This document shows, one piece after another, positions 8,108-16,786 of a stretch of 64,000 nucleotides of DNA; within the stretch, counting starts at the first letter, position 1; each line of letters starts with the position of its first letter. Below the pieces are notes generated by a model that worked only from the letters and a program-made list of their open reading frames with translations, did no database searches and was not told where the DNA came from. Made by a program: the position numbers and the translations under genes. Source of the DNA: Jiangella endophytica (lineage in GTDB: Bacteria > Actinomycetota > Actinomycetes > Jiangellales > Jiangellaceae); contig NZ_QVAI01000023.1 of the NCBI RefSeq assembly GCF_003427025.1, positions 1 to 64,000 on the forward strand, in the 5' to 3' direction.

Positions 8108-9291
8108 CGGCGCGACCGCCCGTCCTGGACGCCGGTCGCGCCGTCCGGGTCGCCCGCGAGCAGGCCGTCCTGCTGGCGAAGGACGCCGCCGCCCGTGACA
8201 GCGAACGCCGCCTGCCCGGGCCCGAGGTGGCGGCGCTGGCCACCTGCGGTCTGCTGGGCATCACCGTCCCCGCGGCGCACGGCGGGCCCGCCCTGCCCGC
8301 CTCCGTCGTCGCCGAGGTGTTCCGGCTGCTCGCCACGGGCGACCCCAACGCCGCGCAGATCCCGCAGAGCCACTTCGTGTACGTCCGCGCCCTGCGCGAC
8401 CGGGCGACGCCGGAGCAGCAGCGGTTCTTCTTCGCGGAGGTGCTGGCCGGGCGGTGGTTCGGCAACGCCCAGGCCGAGCCCGGCACCCGGCACGCCCGCG
8501 ACCTGCGTACGACGTTGCGGCCCGACGGTGACGGCTGGCGACTCGACGGCGTGAAGGGGTACAGCACCGGAGCCCTGTTCGCCGACTGGATCCCCGTGCT
8601 GGCGCACCGGGGCGAAGGCGGGCCGCTCGCCGTCGCCTGGGTCCGCCGCGACGCCGCCGGCGTCGAGGTGGTGGACGACTGGGACGGCCTCGGGCAGCGG
8701 ACCACGGCCAGTGGCACCGTCCGGCTGACCGGCGTGCGGGTCGCCGCCGAGCACGTCACCGGTTACGCGGAGACGTTCGACGGCCCGCAGGTGCACGGCG
8801 CGTTCGCGCAGTTGCTGCACGCGGCCCTCGACACCGGCATCGCCCGGGCGGCGGTGACCGAGGCCGCCGAGTTCGTCCGCGGCACCAGCCGGCCCTACCC
8901 GGACGCCGGGGTCGACCGGCACGCCGAGGACCCGCTGGTGGCGCAGGCGTTCGGTGAGCTGGAGCTGGCCGTCCGGTCCGCCGAGGCGCTGCTGCAGGCC
9001 GCCGGTCGGGCCGTCGACGTCGCCGACCGCGACCTCGACGCCGACACGGCACGCGAGGCTGGCCTCGCCGTGGCCGCCGCACGGGTCGCGTCCACCCGGG
9101 CGTCGCTCGAGGCGGGGAGCCGGCTGTTCGAACTGGGCGGCACCCGGTCGGCACTGGCCGCGCTCAACCTCGACCGGCACTGGCGCAACGCCCGCACCCA
9201 CACGCTGCACGACCCGGCGGCCTGGAAGCTTCAGCACCTCGGCCGCTGGGTCGCCGACGGCGTCGAACCGCCGAACCACCCGCAGTTCTAG
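8104..9291 (+). CDS. Second acyl-CoA-dehydrogenase-like monooxygenase, SfnB/DszC family
   Basis: Paralogue of the preceding gene, 395 residues. It shares the core motifs GVKGYSTGALFADWIPVLAH, VVDDWDGLGQRTTASGTVRL and LDRHWRNARTHTLHDP. The N-terminal segment (LLGITVPAAHGGPALPASVV) and the middle motif (GNAQAEPGTRHARDL) are closest to SfnB, a protein of dimethyl-sulfone utilisation. The GTG start at 8104 overlaps the stop of the first copy, so I take it as translationally coupled. Two such genes side by side suggest either a two-step oxidation (sulfide to sulfoxide to sulfone) or two substrates. Confidence 0.86.
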   Translation: MTARPPVLDAGRAVRVAREQAVLLAKDAAARDSERRLPGPEVAALATCGLLGITVPAAHGGPALPASVVAEVFRLLATGDPNAAQIPQSHFVYVRALRDRATPEQQRFFFAEVLAGRWFGNAQAEPGTRHARDLRTTLRPDGDGWRLDGVKGYSTGALFADWIPVLAHRGEGGPLAVAWVRRDAAGVEVVDDWDGLGQRTTASGTVRLTGVRVAAEHVTGYAETFDGPQVHGAFAQLLHAALDTGIARAAVTEAAEFVRGTSRPYPDAGVDRHAEDPLVAQAFGELELAVRSAEALLQAAGRAVDVADRDLDADTAREAGLAVAAARVASTRASLEAGSRLFELGGTRSALAALNLDRHWRNARTHTLHDPAAWKLQHLGRWVADGVEPPNHPQF

Positions 9292-9307
9292 CCACGGAGA
9301 GTTGACG

Positions 9308-10528
9308 ATGACCCTGACGTTCCACTGGTTCCTGCCCACCAACGGCGACAGCCGCGACGTCGTCGGCGGTGGCCACGGCACCGCGACCGGCGTCGCGGGC
9401 GGCGACCGGCCGGCCAGCGTCGCCTACCTCGGGCAGATCGCGCGCGCCGCCGAGCAGCTCGGGTTCACCGGCGCGCTGACGCCGGCCGGCGCGTGGTGCG
9501 AGGACGCCTGGATCACCACGGCGCTGCTGGGCGGCGTCACCGAGAAGCTGCGGTTCCTCGTCGCGTTCCGGCCCGGCCTGATCTCGCCGACCCTCGCCGC
9601 CCAGATGGCGGCGACGTTCCAGAACCTGTCCGGCGGCCGGCTGCTGCTCAACGTCGTCACCGGCGGGGAGAGTCACGAGCAGCGCGCCTACGGGGACTTC
9701 CTCGACAAGGACGCCCGCTACGCGCGCACCGGTGAGTTCCTCGACATCGTCCGGCGGCTGTGGCGCGGCGAGACGGTCGACGCCGACGGCGAGCACCTCC
9801 AGGTCGAGGGCGCGGCGCTGACCCGCCTCCCCGACCCCGTCCCGCCCATCTACTTCGGCGGCTCGTCGCCCGCCGCCGGGCTCGTGGCCGCCCGCCACGC
9901 CGACGTCTACCTGACCTGGGGCGAGCCGCCGGACGCCGTCGCGGAGAAGATCGCGTGGATCCGCTCGCTCGCGAAGGCCGAGGGCCGCGAGCTGCGCTTC
10001 GGCATCCGGCTGCACGTCATCCCGCGCGACACCGCCGCCGAGGCGTGGGCCGAGGCCGACCGGCTGCTCGCCCGCATCGGCGACGACACGATCGCCGGCG
10101 TCCAGCAGGGGTTGCGCCGCAGCGAGTCCGAGGGCCAGCGGCGCATGCTCGAACTCAACCGGGGCACCCGCGACGACCTCGAGGTGGCGCCCAACCTGTG
10201 GGCCGGCGTCGGCCTGGTCCGCGGCGGCGCGGGGACGGCGCTGGTCGGCAGTCACACGGAGGTGGCGGACCGCATCGAGGAGTACCACCGCCTCGGCATC
10301 GACGAGTTCGTGCTGTCCGGCTACCCGCACCTGGAGACGGCGTACTGGTTCGCCGAGGGCGTCGGTCCGGTGCTCTCGCGCCGCGGCCTCTGGGACCTCG
10401 GCGCCACGCCGGCCGGCAGCGCCCGGGTCCCGTTCGCGGGGCCGGCGCCCGCTCAGCCCACGTCGACGACCGCCTTGACGAAGCCGGCGGGCTTGGAACG
10501 CAGCGCCTCGAACGCCTCGTCGGCCTGA
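9308..10528 (+). CDS. ssuD: Alkanesulfonate monooxygenase SsuD
   Basis: Two-component flavin monooxygenase that releases sulfite from alkanesulfonates with FMNH2 and oxygen. From memory the similarity to E. coli SsuD runs along the whole chain: FHWFLPTNGDSRDVVGGGHG at the start, Cys64 in WCEDAW, LYLTWGEPP-type segment (VYLTWGEPPDAV), FGIRLHVIPRD, the PNLWAGVGLVRGGAGTALVG loop and VLSGYPHLE. All are conserved, so the enzyme should be active. At 406 residues it is about 25 longer than E. coli SsuD. The extra tail (after about residue 378) reads across the end of the oppositely oriented gene at 10453. No SsuE-type FMN reductase gene lies in the operon. Last gene of the unit. Confidence 0.95.
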   Translation: MTLTFHWFLPTNGDSRDVVGGGHGTATGVAGGDRPASVAYLGQIARAAEQLGFTGALTPAGAWCEDAWITTALLGGVTEKLRFLVAFRPGLISPTLAAQMAATFQNLSGGRLLLNVVTGGESHEQRAYGDFLDKDARYARTGEFLDIVRRLWRGETVDADGEHLQVEGAALTRLPDPVPPIYFGGSSPAAGLVAARHADVYLTWGEPPDAVAEKIAWIRSLAKAEGRELRFGIRLHVIPRDTAAEAWAEADRLLARIGDDTIAGVQQGLRRSESEGQRRMLELNRGTRDDLEVAPNLWAGVGLVRGGAGTALVGSHTEVADRIEEYHRLGIDEFVLSGYPHLETAYWFAEGVGPVLSRRGLWDLGATPAGSARVPFAGPAPAQPTSTTALTKPAGLERSASNASSA

Positions 10529-11400
10529 TCGAGGCGGAACCGGTGGGTGACCAGCCGGCCCGGGTCGAGGCGGCCGGCGGCCACCAGTTCCAGCGCCGCC
10601 GCCGTGCTGGCGCGCAGCAGGGCGCGGTCGCGGACGTGCGCGTTGACGACGTCCAGGGCCTTCCAGTTCCAGGTGCGCAGGTCGACCGTGCGGGTGGCCT
10701 GGTGGTAGCCGAGGATGGACAGCGCGCCGTGCGGGCGGACCAGCCGTCCGGCGAGGTCGAGCCCGGCCTGGGTGCCTGACGCCTCGACCACGACGTCGAA
10801 CCCGTGGCGCGCCGGCGAGCCCTCGCCGGAGAAGGCGGCGGCGGGCAGGTCCGCGGGGTCGTGCGCGGCGGAGGCGCCGTTGGCGAGCGCCGCCTGCCGG
10901 GCGTCGTCGCGCGGGTCGACGGCGACGAGGCGCGCGACGCCGGAGGTGTGCAGGAGCTGCGTCATGACCAGGCCCATGAAGCCGAGCCCGACGACGGCGA
11001 CGTGCGCGCCCAGCGGGACCGGGGTGCGGCGCAGCCCTTCGGCGACGCAGCCGAGAGGCTCGGGCAGCGCGATCGCCGGGTCGACGCCCGCCGGGACGAC
11101 CACGACGTCGTCGACGTCGGCCAGGGCGTGCTCGGCGAACGACGCAGCGATGCGGCCGCCGATCAGCGTGCCGGGCACGATCGTCACGCCCGGACCGGCG
11201 GCGAGGACCTCGCCCACGGGCTCGTGCCCGAGGCGGCGTGGGCCGTCCGGTGCCGCGGCGGCCCAGGTCGGCAGGTCGCTCGCGCACACGCCATTGGCGA
11301 TGACACGCAGCAGCAGCTGGCCGGGACCGGGCTCGGGCAGGTCGACGGTGGCGAGCTCGCCGCGGCCGGGCGCGGTGAGCTGGTAGGCGCGGGTTCTCAT
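10453..11400 (-). CDS. MDR-superfamily alcohol/polyol dehydrogenase (zinc-type, short)
   Basis: NAD(P)-dependent dehydrogenase of 315 residues, shorter than the usual 340-370. The GroES-like half shows GVCASDLP and GHEPVGEVLAAGPGV; the Rossmann half shows VAVVGLGFMGLVMTQLL. The structural-zinc lobe with its four cysteines is absent, which accounts for the length. Catalytic-zinc ligands (Cys of GVCASD, His-Glu of GHE) appear kept. It ends the ROK/Gfo-Idh/CUT1 operon and its ATG overlaps the permease stop by four bases, so it probably oxidises the imported sugar, polyol or a product of the Gfo/Idh enzyme. Its 3' end overlaps the ssuD tail by 76 bp on the other strand. Confidence 0.88.
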   Translation of the reverse strand: MRTRAYQLTAPGRGELATVDLPEPGPGQLLLRVIANGVCASDLPTWAAAAPDGPRRLGHEPVGEVLAAGPGVTIVPGTLIGGRIAASFAEHALADVDDVVVVPAGVDPAIALPEPLGCVAEGLRRTPVPLGAHVAVVGLGFMGLVMTQLLHTSGVARLVAVDPRDDARQAALANGASAAHDPADLPAAAFSGEGSPARHGFDVVVEASGTQAGLDLAGRLVRPHGALSILGYHQATRTVDLRTWNWKALDVVNAHVRDRALLRASTAAALELVAAGRLDPGRLVTHRFRLDQADEAFEALRSKPAGFVKAVVDVG

Positions 11401-12218
11401 TTGGTGGCTCCAGCGGTGAGTCCGTTGACGAACTGCCGGTTGAACAGCAGGTAGATGATCACGACGGGCAGCGAGGCGATGGTCGTGCCGGCGGCCAGGA
11501 CGGCGGTGTCGGTCGTGAAGCGGCCCTGGAAGAACGTGAGCCCGATCGGCAGCGTCCGGACGTCGTCGGTCTGCAGGAAGAACAGCGGGACGACCAGCTC
11601 GTTCCACGAGGTCATGAACTGGAGGACGACGATAGCGCCGAGTGCGGGGACGGCCAGCGGGCGCACCACCGACCACATCAGCCGCAGGTCGCCCGCGCCG
11701 TCGATGCGGCCGGCCTCGATCAGCTCGCGGGGCAGCGCCCGCAGGTTGGCCCGGAGCAGGAAGATCGCGAACGGCAGTCCGAGCGCCGCCTCGATCAGGA
11801 TCGCGCCGGCCAGGGTGTTCACCAGCCCGAGCGACCGCAGCTGGTAGAAGAGCGGGATGACGATCGACCAGATCGGGATCATCAGGCCGAGCAGGAAGAG
11901 CAGGAACGTCGCGTCGGCCCAGCGCGGGTTCAGCACGGCCAGGGCGTAGGCGGCGGGGAACGCCAGCACGACCACCAGCGCCACCGTCCCGGCCGCGACG
12001 ATGGTGCTGTTCAGCAGGTAGTCGGAGAACCGGCCCGCGTTCCAGGCGGTGACGTAGTTCCCGAACCGCAGCGGCCACTCCAGCCCGAACGGGTCGGCGG
12101 CGGTCGCGGCCGACGTGCGCAGCGACTGCAGCCAGATCCAGACCAGCGGGACGACGGACACCAGGGTCATGACGACGAGCGCGGTGTGGGCGCTCATCCG
12201 TTGCAGGCTGTGGTTCAC
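11397..12218 (-). CDS. Sugar ABC transporter permease, CUT1 (MalG type)
   Basis: Membrane subunit of 273 residues with six predicted helices. The coupling motif ELIEAGRIDGAGDLRLMWSV (EAA loop, about residues 180-200) and the family C-terminus (IIYLLFNRQFVNGLTAGATK) identify a MalG-type subunit. The GTG start at 12218 overlaps the previous stop (GTGA); an in-frame ATG at 12197 is the alternative start. It pairs with the next gene upstream (12215-13147). No ATPase gene is present in the operon. Confidence 0.93.
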   Translation of the reverse strand: MNHSLQRMSAHTALVVMTLVSVVPLVWIWLQSLRTSAATAADPFGLEWPLRFGNYVTAWNAGRFSDYLLNSTIVAAGTVALVVVLAFPAAYALAVLNPRWADATFLLFLLGLMIPIWSIVIPLFYQLRSLGLVNTLAGAILIEAALGLPFAIFLLRANLRALPRELIEAGRIDGAGDLRLMWSVVRPLAVPALGAIVVLQFMTSWNELVVPLFFLQTDDVRTLPIGLTFFQGRFTTDTAVLAAGTTIASLPVVIIYLLFNRQFVNGLTAGATK

Positions 12219-13147
12219 GGGCGCTCCCGCTCGCGGAGGCGGAGGAAGATCACGGTGATGATCAGGATGATGACGGTGAGCACGACGGCGGCGGCCGCGG
12301 CGTAGCCCACCCGGTGGGTGACGAACGCCAGCGAGTAGATGTAGTACGCGACGACCTCGGTGGAGTGGCCCGGCCCGCCGTTGGTCATCACGTAGACCAG
12401 ATCGAAGGTCTTCAGCGTGTTGATGAACGAGACGACGAGCAGCAGCGTGATGTGGTTGCGCAGGCCCGGGACGGTGACGTGCCGGAACCGCTGCCGGGCG
12501 TTCGCGCCGTCCAGCGCCGCCGCCTCGTAGAGATGCGGGTCGATGTTCTGCAGCCCGCCGAGCAGGATGACCATCGCGAACCCGTAGTAGGTCCAGTTCG
12601 CGGTGGCGATGACGGCACCCATCGCGGTGCCCGACTCCGACAGCCAGCCGCGGGTCAGCGACTCCAGTCCGGCGTTCTCGAGCGTGACGTTCAGCAGCCC
12701 GGTGTCCGGCCGGTAGATCTGGTCCCACGCGATGCCGACGATGACCAGCGCCATCGTCGCCGGCACGAACAGCAGGGTGCGGTACAGCGTCCGCCCGCGG
12801 ATCCAGCTCGCCGACAGCACCGCCGCGAGCAGCAGCCCGAGGCCCTGTGCGAGCCAGCTGCCGGCCACCCAGACCAGGTTGTTGCCGAGCGAGCCGAAGA
12901 AGCGGTCGTCGCCGACGAGACGGCGGTAGTTGTCCAGGCCGGTCCACGTGGGCGAGGCGGTGAGGCCGTTCCAGTCGGTCAGGCTGAGCCAGACGGTCTG
13001 CCCGATCGGCCACAGCAGGAACGCCGTGTACAGGGCGAGCGCGGGGAGCACCAGCCAGTACGCGCGCAGCGACCCCCGGCGGCGGCCCGTGGGTGGCCGT
13101 GACGGCGCCTGGGTGCGGACCGCGACCGGAGCGGCGGTGCTGGTCAC
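12215..13147 (-). CDS. Sugar ABC transporter permease, CUT1 (MalF type)
   Basis: Partner permease of 310 residues. The N-terminal cytoplasmic stretch is followed by LRAYWLVLPALALYTAFLLW, the motif VWLSLTDWNGLTASPTWTGL, and the EAA loop HLYEAAALDGANARQRFRHV; the segment FDLVYVMTNGGPGHSTEVVA is standard for MalF-type subunits. The start is a GTG overlapping the stop of the binding-protein gene by four bases, so the three importer genes are coupled. Confidence 0.94.
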   Translation of the reverse strand: MTSTAAPVAVRTQAPSRPPTGRRRGSLRAYWLVLPALALYTAFLLWPIGQTVWLSLTDWNGLTASPTWTGLDNYRRLVGDDRFFGSLGNNLVWVAGSWLAQGLGLLLAAVLSASWIRGRTLYRTLLFVPATMALVIVGIAWDQIYRPDTGLLNVTLENAGLESLTRGWLSESGTAMGAVIATANWTYYGFAMVILLGGLQNIDPHLYEAAALDGANARQRFRHVTVPGLRNHITLLLVVSFINTLKTFDLVYVMTNGGPGHSTEVVAYYIYSLAFVTHRVGYAAAAAVVLTVIILIITVIFLRLRERERP

Positions 13148-14475
13148 GGCGTGCTGCTCCGGGACTCTGCGAGCGCGTCGTCGAGCGAGGCGGTGAACGC
13201 GGCCACGTCGAGGTCGCCGGCGAGGTAGGCCTGGCCGCCGCCGTTCCAGGCGTCGGTCACGAGCGGGCTGGAGCTGAACGCCGTCCAGCGCCCGATCCCA
13301 CCGCCGTCGTTCGCCGCCCCCACGACCTCGAGGTTCTGCCGCAGCAGCGCCGGGACGTCCGCTCCCGCGCCGTCGTAGCCGGTGGTCGGCAGCACACCGG
13401 CCTCCAGCCAGAGCCGCTCGGCCTCGTCGGAGAAGTGCACGAAGTCGATCCAGTCCGCCGCGATGTCGGCGACCGGAGAGGACGCCGAGATCGCCCAGGA
13501 CCCGCCCGCGCCGCCCGCAGCCTGCTGCCGCAGCGAGGTGTCGATCATCGGGAACGGCACGAAGCGCACGTCCGAGTCGTCGCCGAGGGTGGCGACGATG
13601 TCCGGAGTGACGCCGGTGCCCTCGACCAGCATGCCGGCTGTGCCGTTCATGAAGGCCTTCACCGAGTCGTCGAAGCTGACACCGTTGAAGTCGGGCGTGA
13701 CGAAGCCGCGGGCCACCCAGTCGCGGGCGACCTCGAAGGCGCCCTGGAGCCGCGGCGCCGAGTACACGCCGTCGCCGCCGAGCGACTCGACCGCGACGAC
13801 CTCGTCGACCGGCACGGATGCGTGCACGGCGGCCGCGACGAGGTGCGAGGACGGCCACTGGTCCTTGTTGCCGAACGCGATCGGGACCACGCCGGCCTGC
13901 CGCAGCGCCTCCGCCGCGACCAGGAAGGACTCGTAGTCGACCGGGGGCGGTGCGCCGTGCCGCGCGAACAGGGCCTCGTTGTAGAACAGGCCGATCGCCT
14001 CGCTGGAGCGCGGCACCGCGTAGAAGATGTCGTCGAAGGTGGCCCGGCCGACGACCGACTCCGGCAGCGCGTCGAGCCAGCCGTACTGCTCGGCGTACTC
14101 GGTCAGCGGGTGGACCAGGCCGTTCGTCGCCAGCACGCCGAGGGTGCTCTCGGACGCGTCGTAGTCGAACACGTCCGGCGCCGACCCCGACGCCAGCGTC
14201 GTCGGGAGGGTCTTCTGCAGGTCGTCGTAGCTGAGGTACTGGATGTCGACGGTCACCTCCGGGTGCTCGCGCTCCCAGGCGTCGCTGATCGTCTCCAGGA
14301 CCGGCTGCAGCGCCGGGGTGTCGCCGAACTGGCTGACGATCGTCAGGGTGGCCTCCTCTCCGAGGGCGAGGCTCTCGCCGTCGCCGTCGCTCTGGGCGCC
14401 GCCGACGCAGGCGGTCGCGGCCAGTGCGAGGAACGGCACCGTCCGGCGGAGCCGGCGTGCGGTGTCGGTGGGCAT
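13144..14475 (-). CDS. Sugar ABC transporter substrate-binding lipoprotein (SBP_bac_1)
   Basis: Extracellular sugar-binding protein of 443 residues for the CUT1 importer. The N-terminus carries Arg-rich residues, a hydrophobic segment and the lipobox LALAATAC. Family 1 features follow: TLTIVSQFG, WEREHPEVTVDIQYLSYDDL and FYNEALFARHGAPPPVDYES. The GGAGG ribosome site (complement of 14481-14485) lies five bases before ATG and overlaps the stop codon of the Gfo/Idh gene, linking the two. The ligand is not predictable from the sequence; dehydrogenases on both sides suggest a sugar, sugar acid or polyol such as an inositol. Confidence 0.93.
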   Translation of the reverse strand: MPTDTARRLRRTVPFLALAATACVGGAQSDGDGESLALGEEATLTIVSQFGDTPALQPVLETISDAWEREHPEVTVDIQYLSYDDLQKTLPTTLASGSAPDVFDYDASESTLGVLATNGLVHPLTEYAEQYGWLDALPESVVGRATFDDIFYAVPRSSEAIGLFYNEALFARHGAPPPVDYESFLVAAEALRQAGVVPIAFGNKDQWPSSHLVAAAVHASVPVDEVVAVESLGGDGVYSAPRLQGAFEVARDWVARGFVTPDFNGVSFDDSVKAFMNGTAGMLVEGTGVTPDIVATLGDDSDVRFVPFPMIDTSLRQQAAGGAGGSWAISASSPVADIAADWIDFVHFSDEAERLWLEAGVLPTTGYDGAGADVPALLRQNLEVVGAANDGGGIGRWTAFSSSPLVTDAWNGGGQAYLAGDLDVAAFTASLDDALAESRSSTP

Positions 14476-14484
14476 CGTTGCCTC

Positions 14485-15531
14485 CTAGGAAGTGAGCAGC
14501 GGCCGGGCGGCTTCGTCCACGAGTGCGACGTGCCGGGCGGCGTCGGCGAAGGTGGGGAGCGGGGCGACGGCCTCGCCGCCGGCGCCGCCGAGCAGCGGTC
14601 GATAGAACGCGTCGAAGAGGGCGACGACCCGGGCCTCGGCGTCGACGGGCGTGCGCCAGAACCGGCTCACGCGATGCGGGTCGGCGTGCCCGTCGAGGCG
14701 CAGCCGCCGCGCGTCGGCCGTACGGACCAGCTCGAGCGTCTCGCGGTCGCCGAGCTCCCAGGCGGCGGTGCCCTCGTCGCCGTCGATCTCGATCGTGATG
14801 GTGTTGAGGTGGCCCGGCGACACCTGCGACGCCGTCAACGCGATGACGCCGCCGCCGCCGAGCCGGGCCAGCGCGACGGCGACGTCGTCGGTGCCAGGCC
14901 GGAGGACGTCGTGGCGCGGCGTGTGGAAGTCGGCGCCGATGGACGTGATCGGCTGCCCGGTGAGCACCTCGACCAGGTCCAGCGCGTGGCTGCCGATGTC
15001 GGCCAGGACCCGCGACGAGCCGGACCGGGCGGGGTCGTTCCGCCAGGAGGCGGCGGCGCCGAGCTGCCAGTTCTGCAGGTAGCTCGCGCGGACGGAGTGG
15101 ATCGTCCCGAGCAGGCCGGAGCGCACCAGCCCAGCCAGCCGGACGGCCAGCGGCGAGTACCGGTAGTGGTAGCAGACCGTCGACGAGGTGGGTGCCGCCG
15201 CGGCCAGCACGGCCAGTTCCGCGGCGTCGGCGGCCGTGGTGGCGAGCGGCTTCTCGCACACGACGTGCAGGCCGGCGGCGAACGCCGCCCGGACCGCCGG
15301 GGCGTGCCGGTCGTTGGGCGTGCACACGTGCAGGGCGTCGACGATCCCGGCGTCGATGAGGGCGCGCTCCGACCCGAAGGCGGCGGGGACGCCGAGCCGG
15401 CCGGCGACCCGCTCGGCGGACTCGCGCGTGGAGCCGCTCACCGCGACCACCTCGACGCCGTCGAGCCGGCGCAGCGCGGCGACGTGAGCGGCCCCGACGC
15501 CCGCGGCGCCGGCGACGCCGACGCGGATCAC
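14485..15531 (-). CDS. Gfo/Idh/MocA family oxidoreductase
   Basis: NAD(P)-dependent sugar or inositol dehydrogenase of 348 residues. The N-terminal Rossmann motif is RVGVAGAAGVGAAHVAALRR, the family lysine is in VVCEKPLATT and the GHEV-like catalytic region is in RVLADIGSHALDLVEVLTGQ (His of DIGSHALD). Length and motif order are normal. The GTG start at 15531 overlaps the ROK gene's stop (GTGA). Within the operon it would convert an imported sugar or polyol, perhaps together with the MDR dehydrogenase at the distal end. Confidence 0.93.
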   Translation of the reverse strand: MIRVGVAGAAGVGAAHVAALRRLDGVEVVAVSGSTRESAERVAGRLGVPAAFGSERALIDAGIVDALHVCTPNDRHAPAVRAAFAAGLHVVCEKPLATTAADAAELAVLAAAAPTSSTVCYHYRYSPLAVRLAGLVRSGLLGTIHSVRASYLQNWQLGAAASWRNDPARSGSSRVLADIGSHALDLVEVLTGQPITSIGADFHTPRHDVLRPGTDDVAVALARLGGGGVIALTASQVSPGHLNTITIEIDGDEGTAAWELGDRETLELVRTADARRLRLDGHADPHRVSRFWRTPVDAEARVVALFDAFYRPLLGGAGGEAVAPLPTFADAARHVALVDEAARPLLTS

Positions 15532-16757
15532 TCGGCGCCCGTCCGGGTCGCGGCCGACGTGCCGAGCCGGGCGAGGGTGTCGCCCAGACCGGCCGCCGAC
15601 GTGAGCTCGTCGACCGCCATGGCGGCGGCACCCAGGATCGCGGCGTCGGCGCCCAGCGACGACGGCACGATGCGTAGGTCGCGCGTGGCCAGGGCCAGCG
15701 ACCTGCCGTAGATCGTCTCGCGGATGCGGGCCAGGAACGCGCCGCCGCCGCTCGCGACACCGCCGGTCACGACGACGACCGCGGGGTTGAAGAAGTCGAC
15801 GAGCACCGACAGGACGGTGCCGATGTCCTCGGCGGCCTCGTCGAGGATGCGCCGGCAGTCGTCGTCGCCGAGCTGCGCCAGCTCGGCCACCAGCTGCGCC
15901 GTCACCGGGCGCCCCGCGTTCGCCGCGGCGGCGAGCGCCGTGCTCTGGCCGCTGAGCGCGAGCAGCTCCGCCCGGGCGGCGATGTCGTCGCCGCCGGCCG
16001 TGGTGACCAGGCTGCCGGCGCAGCCCTGCGCGCCGCGGTGCAGCCGGCCGTTGGAGATCAGGCCGGCGCCGACCCAGGAGCCGATCTTCACGACCAGGGA
16101 GTCGGCGACGCCGGCGCCGGCCCCCCGGTGCTGCTCGGCCAGCGCCATCAGGTTGACCTCGTTGTCCGTCCACACCGGCACCCCGAAGCGGACCGACAGG
16201 CGGTCGCGGACCGGCTGGTCGTGCCAGTCGGGGTGCACCGGGGGATGGACGGTGCGCCCCGTGGCGAACTCGACCGGCCCGGCGATGCCGACCCCCACCC
16301 CGCAGAGCACGAGCGGGCCGGCCGCGGACTCCCGCGCGCCGGCCAGCTGCCGCTCGATCAGCGACTCCAGCGCGGTGAGCACCCGCTCGGGGCCCTCCTG
16401 CATCGACAGCGGCAGCTTCTCGTCGGCCAGGATGCGGCCGGGGAGCGTGACGACCGCGGCGCGCACGTGCGTCATCGCGATCTCCGCGGCGACCACCACG
16501 AGATCGGACCGGAACCGCACCCGTGTCGCGCGCCGGCCGCCCGTGCTGCCGAACTCGCCGGCCTCCTCCAGCAGTCCGGCGTCGACGAGGGCGCGGACGC
16601 GCTCGGAGACGACCGCCTTGCTCAGCCCCGTGACGGCGCCGATCTCGGTCCGGGACGCGCCGTCGGCCGCGGCCCGGATCACACCGGCCACGGCGGCGGC
16701 GCTGGCGACGGCGCCGCCGTCACCGCGCCACCCTCGTGCTGTCGAAGCCTCGTTCAT
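15528..16757 (-). CDS. ROK-family transcriptional regulator (first gene of the dehydrogenase/CUT1 operon)
   Basis: Repressor-type ROK protein of 409 residues. A winged HTH occupies about residues 35-80 (GASRTEIGAVTGLSKAVVSE). The ROK domain follows, but the ATP phosphate motif is degraded (AEIAMTHVRAAVV instead of D-x-G-G-T) and the CxCGxxGC zinc motif is missing (RGAQGCAGSLVTTAGG), so kinase activity is unlikely. Sugar-binding residues around WTDNEVN and GVGVGIAGPVE remain. The operon promoter overlaps a perfect inverted repeat at 16787-16807, the obvious autoregulatory operator. ATG 16757 is preceded by GAAGGTG. Confidence 0.9.
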   Translation of the reverse strand: MNEASTARGWRGDGGAVASAAAVAGVIRAAADGASRTEIGAVTGLSKAVVSERVRALVDAGLLEEAGEFGSTGGRRATRVRFRSDLVVVAAEIAMTHVRAAVVTLPGRILADEKLPLSMQEGPERVLTALESLIERQLAGARESAAGPLVLCGVGVGIAGPVEFATGRTVHPPVHPDWHDQPVRDRLSVRFGVPVWTDNEVNLMALAEQHRGAGAGVADSLVVKIGSWVGAGLISNGRLHRGAQGCAGSLVTTAGGDDIAARAELLALSGQSTALAAAANAGRPVTAQLVAELAQLGDDDCRRILDEAAEDIGTVLSVLVDFFNPAVVVVTGGVASGGGAFLARIRETIYGRSLALATRDLRIVPSSLGADAAILGAAAMAVDELTSAAGLGDTLARLGTSAATRTGAE

Positions 16758-16786
16758 CGCGCACCTTCGTCTGGCCGGAAGTGGAG

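Noticed and set aside
6911-9291. Two acyl-CoA dehydrogenases of fatty-acid oxidation
   Set aside because: The HWRNARTxTxH motif and the neighbourhood of flavin monooxygenases point to the DszC/SfnB group instead of beta-oxidation.
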